Part shown: in pieces, positions 25,985 to 36,986 of the stretch | How the letters are laid out: every line of letters starts with the position of its first letter | Position numbering within the stretch: the stretch's first letter is position 1 | NCBI GenBank assembly: GCA_025504975.1 | Contig: JANUWI010000013.1 | Span: 1,054,001 to 1,118,000 of the forward strand | Length of the DNA: 64,000 nt | Reading direction: 5' to 3' | Origin: Plenodomus lindquistii | Lineage: Eukaryota; Ascomycota; Dothideomycetes; Pleosporales; Leptosphaeriaceae | Translations under genes and position numbers: made by a program | The notes under the pieces: model-generated | Told to the model about the DNA's origin: nothing | Seen by the model: only the letters and a program-made list of their open reading frames with translations | Databases searched by the model: none

Positions 25985-27844
25985 ACGTACTTTATAGTTA
26001 GGTAGTCTATATAGTTAAGTAGTTTACTCTACTAAAACTCTACTAAAACTATATATACTAATATAATATTCTACTAATAATACTAAATAGAGCTTTTTAA
26101 TAAAGCTTAGATATAGCTTATAATATAGGCTTTAAAATAAAATATAAATCTCTTTTTATAACGCGCTATAGCTATTTCTATTATTTTCTATACTACTTTA
26201 TATTAAAAACATACTATTTAACCTCTATAGAGTAATTATATACCTAATTAAAAAAAACTAGATAAAAATAAAAATAAAGTAATTATTTAGTATATACTTA
26301 AGCTATATACGTAAAAGTTTCCTCTAAAACTAATAGCTATAGTAAATATAGCTAATTTATTATATAATAAACGTAATCTAGACTATATTAGTATAAACTA
26401 GTCTAGTACGTGTATAAAGCGCTGCTTTAAATATAAAATAAAGTTTAATTATAAGTATAACTATAAAAAAGCTTTTTATAAAAACTCTAGAGTTATTTAA
26501 GCCTAGTTCTAGTTAGTAGCTAATATAAAAAAGAAGTATAGTATCTAAAATAAAAATACGTATAACTTTAATTAAAAAGGCTTTATTATAGGCTAGATAT
26601 TAATAGAAGTAGTTATTATAGCTTTAGAGTATTAAAAATAACTAAAAATAGTCTAGTAAAATAACTAGAAGGAGATAATAGTTATATAGAGAATTAATAT
26701 AATAAAATAGACTATTCTACTTTTTATTATTTTTAAAGGCTGCTACTACTTTTTAGTTAAGTATAAAAAGAATAGTCTACCTAGAGATTAGATTATAATA
26801 GTTTTTAAAAATAGCTAGATAACTAATAAGCTTAAATTTTAGTAGTTAGAGTATTTTAATACCTATACTAAAACGCGCACTATTAAAAAGTACTAGTTAC
26901 TAATTATTAATAGCTATAAAAGCTATAATTTATTTAAATTCTAGTAATACTACTAGAAAAATAAAATTATTACTATATATATGCCTTTTTACTTGTTATA
27001 CTTTCTATAGCTACTTAATATAGATTATTTTATACTTTTAAAGTAGGTATATAGCTACTAAACTAAAAAGTTTATATATAACTATATTATATATATTATA
27101 AAGTTTAAGTTCTTTTAATACTATATACGCGTTTATAAAACTATAATTACATCTAGTAACATTTAAAAAAGGTTTTAAAGCACTAGACTAGTTTTTTATA
27201 AACTAGAATTAGTTATATTACGTTTTAAAGTCTAGTTACGTACTCTAATACTACCTTTTTTTAATAATAAGCTCTAGTAGTTATAAACTTTAAATAATAT
27301 TTTTAAACTTAGATTTTAATTAATATTTATAAAAGTAAAAATTTAGAGGCATATAGATAGTTTACTAACTTCTATAGTTAAAGCTATTAAAAAAGTATTA
27401 AAAAAGGCTATAATTATAGTATATAAACTAGTATTAGTATAAAAAAAATTACTAAGCTTTAAACTACTAATAATGCCTTTACACGTTATAAATTATATAA
27501 AAAAAAGTAGGTTTAGTAAAAAAGTAATTTTATAGTTAAAAAGGGCCTATATTTTACTGCTTTAAAAAAGTTTAGAGTATATAGTAATAGAAAAAAAGTA
27601 AAAAAAAAAGTAGGCTAGTAAAGGCTATAAATAGGTATAATACTATATAAAGTACTATAAAATAGAGTATAACTTCTAAATATATAAAAATAAAGTAGAA
27701 ATAGTTATAGAATAGTATTTTAACTTATTTTACGCTATACAGCGCTATATTATACTACTATAGACTAAAATAGAGTATAGTTTTAGTAAAGTTTTAATAG
27801 AGTAGACTACTTAACTATATAGTCTACTTGCCTATAAAGTATAT
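25985..27844 (+). mobile_element. Fot1-A DNA transposon, copy 2
   Basis: 1,860 bp, begins ACGTACTTTATAG and ends CTATAAAGTATAT, flanked by TA (25983-25984 and 27845-27846). Aligns along its length with the copy at 6346-8211 in the same orientation, including the degraded LIINSYKSYN and MPFYLL-type transposase blocks near 26900-27000. Nested in the second Gypsy element downstream of its RT. Confidence 0.85.
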
Positions 27845-28409
27845 TATAAATACTAGTAAAATAGAGATTACTAGTAGTAAAGATAATATTATAGTAGATA
27901 TAGTAGTAGTAGGTTATCTAACTAGTATTAAAAATATTATTAAAAACCTTGCCTTTATCTATTATAGGCTAGAATAGGTTAAAAAAAGCTAAAAAAAAAT
28001 TAATTAAAAGTATAAATAGTTTTACTAAACTAGTTAGCTTTATACTATACTAGAATAGAGTATTATAGTCTATATTAAACTATATAAAGGCTTAACCTCT
28101 ATAGCTAATAGCTATATAAAAAATTAAAAAAATACTTACTAGATAGACAAATAGTATAGAAGTAATAGGCTAAAATAGAAAAAAAGTAATTTTTTATATT
28201 ATAGCTAAAAAAAAGGCTAGTATAGGCTATTAAATAGTAGTAAAGTAAAAGTAAAATTATAACCTATAATTTATAAATAAAGTTATAAATAAAGTTAAAA
28301 TTATTACTTTTATTTATTACTCTAAATATATAATACTATATTACCTTTAAAACATAGGCAGGCGTTAAAACTATCTAATTAGGTTAATTAGAGCCTAGAA
28401 AAAGAATAA

Positions 28410-28719
28410 TATTAGGCTTTTAGGTAGCTTCCCTGCTTTTTAAGCTAGAATACCCTATAAAAGGTTATTATAGACTAGAAAGAACTATTATACTCTATAC
28501 TAAAGTATAAAGGCCTTTAGCTTTCTACTTGAAACTAGAGATTCTATAAATATATAAAAGTAGAGTAAAAAGTAGATTATAAATCTTGCTAGAGTTAAAA
28601 AAATAAAAAAGTAATAATTTATCTATTTTTAATTTCTAGATAGTATTTTTATCTACCTATCTAATTAATCTATTCTATTCTATATTATCTATTATAGTAA
28701 TATTCTAATAGGTATTACA
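28410..28719 (+). repeat. 3' LTR of the second Gypsy element
   Basis: 310 bp, ending GGTATTACA directly before the target duplication CTTAG. A purine-rich run (GAAAAAGAATAA, about 28398-28409) precedes it and could be the remnant polypurine tract. Confidence 0.85.
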
Positions 28720-29099
28720 CTTAGTTTAGTATTTACCTATAAATATACTATTATATACTCTAAAGATTTTATTAGTTATATTTTCTACTTTATATAGCTA
28801 GAAAGTAAATTTTTATAAATTGAAATTAAAAATATATTATATAATTATTAACTTTTTAGTAGTAGTTAGTTTCTATATATTAAGTTAAATTAGAGAGTAT
28901 AGCGTAATTTTATTAATCTAATTAAAAAGCTTCTAATAATTAACTCTAAAGGCTACAGCAGCAGCCTATTAGCTTTTAAATTAGCTAGCTTTAAAAGTAG
29001 AATAGGTAAATTCTAATTAGCTTTTAGTTTAAATTAAAATTATATTATATTATTAGAGTATATTATATAAAGTATAGTATTTGTAATACTAAAGTAAAG

Positions 29100-29167
29100 T
29101 AGCTAGCTTACTAAATTAGCTAGCTTACTAACTTAGCTAGCTTATTAAGTTAGCTAGTTTACTAGTA
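29100..29167. repeat. Four 17-bp direct repeats in the end of Fot1-B copy 2
   Basis: Units start at 29100, 29117, 29134 and 29151: TAGCTAGCTTACTAAAT, ...ACT, then TAGCTAGCTTATTAAGT, and a final unit merging into the terminal TAGTAGAATA. Such subterminal iterons are usual transposase-binding sites in DNA transposons. Other copies hold fewer or diverged units. Confidence 0.85.
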
Positions 29168-29177
29168 GAATATATTA

Positions 29178-32100
29178 TGTAGTATTAAATACTAGAACTA
29201 ACCTTTTAAATCTATTTTAATATTAGCCTATATAATTTTATTTTTATAGATTATTAAAATTTCTTTCTATAACTAATTTATCTAACTTTAGTAAAAATCT
29301 ATAGGTAAAAGTTTAGTACCTAACTAATATAATAAAAAAAAATTATTTTAATAATATTTAATAGAAAGGCTACTATTACTTTAAAGATTTTAAAAAGTTA
29401 AAATATAACCTAGAATATTTACTTACTATCTAAAATATAAATAGTAGAGTATAAAGTATAGTTAATTAAAAGTTTCTCTATTACTAAAGTAGGTAAATAG
29501 AAAGTAGTTAATATACTCTATAAAAGACTAGAAAAAGTAATACTAGAATAGTATAGTAGTTAATACTAAAATCTATCTATATATTTAAAAAAAAGATATA
29601 CTAGTTTATTAAAAACGTTATCTATATAAATAAAGTTACTCTAAAAGATACTAATTTACTACTAACTACTAATAAATTCTCTAAGTGTATTACTAGGTAT
29701 AAAATTCTTTTACTTATAAACTATTTTCTACAATATAATAAAATTCCTTTTTACCTAGAAAATATAAATAGAATAGTTTTTTAAATATTTATTAGGCTAC
29801 TTTATAATTATACTATAGTTTAAAAGGCTATAAACTTAGTAGCTGCCTTCTAGAGAGTAATAATAAAGATTTTAAAATATTACTTTCTATATATTATACC
29901 TATTATTAATAATATTACTACTAAAAGGCCTAAAAATAACTATAATAGAGTAGAAGTAATACTAGAGGTACAATAATATATACTAGAGTATATTATATAG
30001 CTTTACTAGGCGTTAAGTAAAATTAAAAAAGCTAGAGTAACTATTTCTAGATTAAAATACTACTAGATAATAACTTACCTAGAGGTAATAGAATAAAAAG
30101 TAAGCTCTAAAAGTAAATATCTAGACTAATTAAAAGTTAAAAAGATTACACACTTACTAGAGTACTATAATAGAAAAAAAGTCTAGATATTTATTAAAAT
30201 TTATATTTACTACTAAATCTAGGTGCCTAGTTTTTCTATTTAATTTAGCTATTATTCTACTTGTTTTAATTAGCTATTAATTAAAAATAGAAAAAAGTAT
30301 AGTAATAGGTAATAAAAGAATTTAAAATTTATATTACTTTAGTACTAGCTTTTATAACTATTAACTATTAAAATAAATAAATAATTTTTATATAAATTAC
30401 TTTAAATAGAGAAAAAGCTAGAGCTTATATTAAATAAATAGAAAAAAATAGAAAGTAATACCTATACTAGTTTAAAAGTATAGTCTAGTTACAATTAGAA
30501 GCTAGATAGTATTTAATAAAGCTAGAATACTATACTATATTCTTAGCTTTAAAGTGTTTCTAAATATAGCTATATAATATATACTTTATTATTAAAACTA
30601 ATATTTAAACTCTAATATATAATAAAGCTATATTCTATTATAGAAATAACTTTTAGCTATAGAAGCTATTTTATAGGCTACTTTTATTTTTCTCTATATA
30701 AACTTATTAAAGATAAAAAACTATACTAATTTCTATTTAAAACTCTTTTATACTATACTAGGTTTAGATTCTATAGAAATTTCGACTTTTTTATTACCTA
30801 CGTACTAATCTAGTAAAGGTAGAAAAAAACTCTATAAAAATCTAAAACTACTACTAAATTCTATTTTATATAGCTTACTTTTTTAATAGAACTATAAAAG
30901 TATAGTTTCTTTCCCCTTTTATATAAAGTTTATAAAAATATAATTTATTTAGCTATCTAATCTACGCGTATTTCTATATACTTCTATACTAATTTAGGCG
31001 TATTTTAGTACTTTATATTTTTAAACTATTTTATAATAGCTTAGTTTAATAGGTTTTCTAATAATATACCAAGATTGGTTATTAATAGGTAGCTAGTAGC
31101 TATTCTAGTTTAGAATTTAAAAATTTAATATATTTCTAGAAAAAAGAATATAGTATTAAATGCCTTTTTATAATATTTAATATTTAAAAGTTAGAATCTA
31201 CTAGATAATATAGAAAATAATATTAAAAACTTTATAAAAAACTTTATTATACATACTAGAATAGCTGGAGATAATAAAATTTAGCTAAAAAGACTATATT
31301 TAGAATATATAAAAAAAAAAAAAATAGTATACTTTTTAACCTACTTTAAACTTTTTTTTTCTATAATATAGGTTTTTATAAAGTTAGAAAAAAAGCTATA
31401 AACTTTTTATAGAAAATAGATTATTATTTTAAAAAATATCTAGAAATATTATAGTATTAAAAAGAATAAATAATATAGATCTATAGAGTACTAGTATATA
31501 AAATATTTACTACTTTATTAAATACTATATACTAAATATAGTTTATACTATACTTATATAAAGGTATAAATAGAATAATATATATTATATAGTTTAGAAA
31601 AAAAGTTAGTATATATCTAGAATACTAATTAAAAATCTATACCTAGAAAATTAATATACTAATAAATATGTTTTAATATATTTTATATAGAATAGTTTTA
31701 ATTAATATTGTCTGTATACTTTATAATAAAAAAAGTACCTAGTTATAGCAAAAAAATACTTTTATAGCTAGATAAAAGTAAAAATATTAATAAATAACAA
31801 TTTTAAAACTTTAGCTAAATTTATATATAGAAAAATATTTATTACTAAAGTATAATAAAAAAGCTTATTCTTAATAGTAAACCTAATATTAAAAAAGTAG
31901 TAGTAAAATAAAAAAAAGTCTATAATATTTAGTAGGTCTAAATATAAGCCTATAATATCTAAATAGTAAAAAGAATTTAAAAAGATTTAAATTTATTATT
32001 AACACTTTTACTAGAAGTTTTAATAGCTAAGTAGAAAACTTTCTAACTATTTTACTAGTAGACTATATTTTACTCTAAAAAAGTTAAGAATACTTTCTAT

Positions 32101-32807
32101 TCTAGCTAATTACTACCTAGAATTTAGTTCTATCTATTAAATTTACTTTTTCTAGCTAGTAAACTCTACTTATTTAGAAAATAATTAACTAAAGTATGCT
32201 ATTAGTAGTTAAAGTAATATAGCTAGATTTATATAACTAATTTCTAAAAAATATAGTTTTTAGAATAAAGTAGCTATACTTATAATAAAAAAAGTACTAA
32301 AATAATTTAAAAAAAATTAAAGAGAAAAGTATATAGCTAGAGATATAACTTTTTTTATAAAACTTATATAAAAAGTAAATATATTTTAGAATAGTAAGTT
32401 TAGTAGCTACTAGCTTAGCCTTTATTATATTATTAAATTATTAAAAATATATAGTATATATAGATTAGAGAATTTTTATAGAATAGGCTTTATTTTTTTA
32501 ATATTTAGTTAAAAGTTTAAACTATTATACTAAAAAAATACTTTAGATATAATAGTATAAAATTATAGCTACTATAAACTCTATTAAAAAGTACTATAGA
32601 ATACTATGTATATTAATAGGCTAATAATAGTATAGTATAGTAAATAAAATATAGATAAAATAAACTAAAAGCTAAACTACTTAAAATTTAAAAATAGTAT
32701 ACTTTATAAATAGCTAAAAAGGTAGTAAAACTATAGTAAATAATAGAAATTTATTTATATTTACTAACAAAAAAAAAGCACGCTATCTATTAATACTATA
32801 ATATTAC
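29178..32807 (+). mobile_element. Third Ty3/Gypsy lineage, internal fragment (RT, RNase H, integrase)
   Basis: Plus-strand remains of a pol gene different from the other two families. RT: AFQRV-like block (AF-x-RVIIKIL) with PIINNI at 29899-29916 in place of a (V/I)DDI catalytic box, then KRPKNNYN. Downstream is an EVWIFIGICIYY-like block typical of the end of Gypsy RT, an RNase H tail split by a solo LTR (30618-31033), and an integrase-like segment around 31740-31960 (KTLAKFIYRKIF). No LTRs of its own were recognised. It lies between Fot1-B copy 2 and LTR-415 copy 3, so both ends are probably lost or displaced. Confidence 0.65.
30618..31033 (+). repeat. Solo LTR of the LTR-415 family, inside the third Gypsy lineage
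   Basis: 416-bp LTR flanked by a perfect 5-bp target duplication TAATA (30613-30617 and 31034-31038). The RNase H-like reading resumes on the other side, so insertion and solo-LTR formation happened after the host element was in place. Confidence 0.88.
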
Positions 32808-33145
32808 TATGATAATTTAAAAATACAAAGTAATAAAAGGCGTCTAAATTAGCTTAAAGATATATAAAAATATTAGTAGATTAACAAGCTAAATAAATAA
32901 TATTTTTATAGATTTTATTAAAAAGAATAAAAATTTTATACTTCTATAGTTTTATTAAAACGGTAAGCTATATAGAATAAAACTTTAGAGTAGTTCTATA
33001 CTTTTATAAAGTTCTTTTCTTTTCTCTACTATATTAGCACGTAGGTAATAGTAGAGTAGAAATTTCTATAAAATTAAAATTTAGTATAGTATAAAAAGAG
33101 TTTAGGTAGAGGTTAGTATAGATTTATATTATTAATAAACTTATA

Positions 33146-35006
33146 ACGTACCTTACAGACGAGTAGTCTATACAGACGAGCAGTCTACCTCTGCTAAGAC
33201 CCTACTAAAACTACACTCTATTCTAGTCTAAAGTAGCATAATATAGCGCTGCACAGCGTAAAACTAGCTTAAATACTATTCTATAACTACTTCTACTTTA
33301 CTTTTATATATTTATAAATTATACTTTATTTTATAGCACTATATACAGCGTTATACCTATTTATAGCTTTTACTAGCCTGCTTTTTTTTTTTACTTTCTT
33401 TCTATTACTACGCGCTCTAAACTTTTTTAAAGTAGTTAAGTGTAGGCCTTTTTTAGCTGTAAAGTTACTTTTATACTAAACTTACTTTTTTTTATATAAT
33501 TTATAACGCGTAGCAGCTTTATTAGTAGTTTAAAGCTTAGTAATTTTTTTCTACGCTAATACTAGCTTATACGCGATAATTACAGCCCTTTTTAATACTT
33601 TTTTAAAGGCTTTAACTATAGAAGTTAGTAAGCTATTTATATACCTCTAAATTTTTATTTTTATAAGCGTTAATTATAACTCTAGTTTAAAAGTATTGCT
33701 TAGAGTTTATAACTGCTAGAGTTTATTATTAATAAAAAGTAGTAATAAAGTGTATAACTAGACTTTAAAGTGTAATATAACTAACTCTAGTTTATATAGA
33801 ACTAGTCTAGCGCTTTAAAACTTTTTTTAAATATTACTAGAAATTATTATAGCTTTATAAGCGCGTATAAAGTAAAGTAAGAATTTAAACTTTATAATAT
33901 ATATAATATAGTTATATATAAGCTTTTTAGCTTAGCAGCTATACGCCTACTTTAAAAAAGTAAAATAATCTATATTAAATAGCTAGAGTAGGTGTAATAA
34001 GTAAAAAAGTATATATATAGTAATAATTTTTTTTTTATAGTATTACTAGAATTTAAGCGAGTTATAGTTTTTATAGCTGTTAATAATAAGCAGCTAGTAC
34101 TCTCTAATAGTACGCGTTTTAGTATAGGTATTAAAGTACTCTAGCTACTAATATCTAAGCTTATTAGTTATCTAGCTATTTTTAGAGACTATAATAATCT
34201 AATCTCTAGGTAGGCTGTTCTTTTTATACTAGGCTAAAAAATAGTAGTAGCTTTTAAAAATAATAAAGAGTAGAATAGCCTATTCTATTATATTAATTCT
34301 CTAGATAACTATTATTTACTTCTAGTTGCTCTACTAGACTGCCTTTAGTTATTTTTAATACTTTAAAGCTATAATAACTATTTTTATTAATATCTAGCCT
34401 ATTATAAAGCCTATTTTATTAAAGTTATATATATTTTTATTCTAGATACTATACTTTTTTTTTATATTAGCTACTAGCTTAAATTAGGCTTTAATAACTT
34501 TTAAATTTTTATATAGAGCTTTTTTATAGTTATACTTATAATTAAACTTTACTTTAAATTTAGAGCAGCGCTTAATAAACGTACTAGGCTAGTTTACGCT
34601 AATATAGTCTAGATTATACTTATTACGTAATAAATTAGCTATATTTACTATAGCTATAAGCTTTAGAGGAAATTTTTATATATATAGCTTAAGTATATAC
34701 TAAATAATTACCTTTTTTTTATTTTTATTTAGTTTTTTTAGATTAGGCGTATAATCTCTACGTAGAGGTTAACTAGCGCGTTTTTAATATAAAGTAGTAT
34801 AGAAGACGTTGTAAATAGCTATAGCGCGTTATAAAAAAAGATTTACGTTTTATTTTAAAGTCTATAGCGTAAGCTGTATCTAAGCTTTATTAGAGAGTTC
34901 TATCTAGTATTATTAGTAGGACATTACGTAGGTATGTGTAGTTTTAGTAGAGTTTTAGCAGAGGTAGACTGCTCGTCTGTATAGACCGCTCGTCTGTAAA
35001 GTACAT
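33146..35006 (-). mobile_element. Fot1-A DNA transposon, copy 3, least eroded
   Basis: 1,861 bp, starting ACGTACCTTACAGACGAG and ending with its inverted copy. TA on both sides (33144-33145 and 35007-35008). Insertion is inside an LTR: deleting the element and one TA restores a 417-bp LTR matching the others. Each inverted repeat (~65 bp) holds two 17-bp direct repeats. Transposase on the minus strand is recognisable (LLIINSYKNYNSLKF, KKKIITIY) but has stops. Compared with its host it retains many more CA and TG dinucleotides, for example in CAGACGAGCAGTCTACC. Confidence 0.92.
33156..33189. repeat. Paired 17-bp direct repeats in the Fot1-A inverted repeat
   Basis: Units CAGACGAGTAGTCTATA (33156-33172) and CAGACGAGCAGTCTACC (33173-33189). 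Each contains AGAC...GTCT arms, so each unit is itself a small palindrome. The same pair occurs inverted at the other end (about 34962-34996). Likely transposase-binding sites. Confidence 0.85.
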
Positions 35007-35138
35007 TATAAAGAAAAATAGAGGTAGTTTATAAATATACTTTTATAGCTAAAAATTATTATTATAATATAATATAGCTTTATTATATTACCCTTTACTT
35101 TTAATTATATAGTTTAATTTTAAAATGCTTTTTATCTA

Positions 35139-36986
35139 ATATATTCTACTATTAAGCTAGCTGTACTACTAAACTAGCTACTTTTTTTTAGTATTATAAA
35201 TACTATATTTTTAATTAGTATTATTATTACTATTAATATCTAACTTTACTACTATAGAGATTATATCTAATTTAAAAGTACTTTTTAAATTTTTCTAGTA
35301 TATATAAGTGTTATACCTAGTCCCTTTATAATTACTATAGCGTTAAATATCTAGTTAAATAGATATTTAACTACTACTACTATATACACGTTTTAATAGA
35401 TTAGGCGCTATAGTTAAAGCTATAGCAGTTTATAACCTAGTACTTTATTTAAAAGTACTTTTTTATAAAATTCTTTTATTTTATACTTTTTTTTTTTATT
35501 ATCTTTACTAATTACTTTCTCAGCTTATATAAGTATAGATTTAAAAAAAGCGTTTAAGTATAGTATTAGTTTAGCGTCTTTTATAAACTATAAAAAGCTA
35601 GCTTATATAGTAATAAATAACTAAATAAAAAATTTAAATATAAACTCTAACTAAAATCTAAATTTCTAAATATTACTTAGAGTTTTAAATTACTATAAAT
35701 TTACTAGTAGAGAGAGTTAAAGTAAAGTATATATCTAGAAATTAATATAATCTTGTACTACCTACGCATTAGTAAAGACTAGCTCTAATACTTTAAAAAC
35801 TTTTCTAATAGTTATTACATATAAATATATTAGAAAACACGTTTTTAAAAGCTAAAAAAAAGCTTTTTTTATTAATATAGAAAATGTATTAGCGTGCTAA
35901 ATTTTACACGCGCTAGAAGTATTTATACTTTAATAATAAAAAATACACTATATTAAAAAGCTAGAAAATATAGAATAAATAAATAGGTATATAAAGTATT
36001 AGAATTTTATTCTCTATATAGTAGTTTTTAAATTTTTAGTTAAAATAGCTTTTATAGCTATTTAAAATTAGTAACTAGTATATTTTTACCTTTTATACTT
36101 TTATATATATGTTAAAGTACTCTAACTACTCTAGCCTAAATATATTATTTCTCTAGCTATTTTTAAAAACTAGTAGTTTCTAGTTATAAAAAATACTAGT
36201 TTTTTTATACTATATAGAGATATATATATATTTTTTATAAATAATAAAAAGTAAAGTTATATTCTCTAAAGCGTATATACTCTAGATAATAGTAACCTAT
36301 TTATAATTTTTTAGCTAAATAAAGTCTAGCTAATTATATTTTTTAGAGTTTATAATAACTTTTATAGCCCTAATTACGCCTATCTAGAAACTAGTTTTAC
36401 TAAAATTATAGATATTATTATTTTTAATACTATACTTAGCTTTTATTTTATCTTTAAATTTAAACTATATACTAATAATCTCTAGATTTTTCTACTTTAC
36501 TCTCTACCTTTTTTTTAATTTAGTTAAAAGCTATTTTAAGTTTATTTAAATATATTATAAAGCGCTTCGCCTAGTACTTACCTACTAGTATTCTATTATA
36601 TACCTCTAGTACTTTATTAGCTATATTTTTTAGTTTATATAACTAAAGTGTAAAGTTTTATAAGTTAAAGTTAAAAGTATATTAGATAATTATCTACTTT
36701 TTAGTATTAGTAAATTTCTAGTAATTAGGTTAAATTTTAGCGCGTAAAGCAGTTCTATTAATCTAATTAGAAAGCCTCTAATAATTAACTCTAAAGGCTG
36801 TAGCAGCGGCCTATTAGCTTTTAAATTAGCTAGCTTTTAAAGTAGAATAAATAAATTCCAATTAGCTTTTAGCTTAAATTAATATTATATTATGTTATTA
36901 GAGTATATTATATAGAGTATAGTATTTATAATACTAAAAAAAAGTAGCTAGCTTAGTAGTGTAGCTAGCTTAGTAGTAAAATACAT
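35139..36986 (-). mobile_element. Fot1-B DNA transposon, copy 4
   Basis: 1,848 bp, begins ATATATTCTACTATTAAG and ends AGTAGTAAAATACAT, with TA on both sides (35137-35138 and 36987-36988), the clearest Fot1-B target duplication in the window. Subterminal AAGCTAGCTA repeats at both ends. Sits at the deletion junction inside LTR-415 copy 3. Confidence 0.87.

Larger units (their letters stand above)
20715..28719 (+). mobile_element. Second Ty3/Gypsy LTR retrotransposon (nested, itself carrying two DNA transposons)
   Basis: LTRs 20715-21044 and 28410-28719 flanked by a perfect 5-bp duplication CTTAG (20710-20714 and 28720-28724). LTR ends are TATTAGGC (for TGTTAGGC) and TTACA. Interrupted by Fot1-B (23508-25348) and Fot1-A (25985-27844); net length is about 4.3 kb, short for a Gypsy element, so an internal deletion or a non-autonomous structure is likely. 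On the plus strand, 22205-22246 is a CX2CX4HX4C zinc knuckle with every ligand codon changed to TAT/TAC. RT reads NRYLLPLINKFLNRLGK (about 23195 on) and the catalytic box reads YFNN (23455-23466) for YFDD. Confidence 0.85.
19290..29175 (-). mobile_element. Fot1-B DNA transposon, copy 2, interrupted by a Gypsy element
   Basis: Left end at 19290 (preceded by TA 19288-19289) and right end at 29175 (followed by TA 29176-29177). Removing the Gypsy insertion (20715-28719 and one CTTAG) leaves about 1,876 bp, the family size. The insertion site is confirmed by comparison with uninterrupted copies: the AAAGCG-CTTAG-TTTAGTATTTACC context matches AAAGCG-CTTCG-CCTAGTACTTACC at about 36560. The right end carries four 17-bp repeats (29100-29167). 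Confidence 0.82.
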
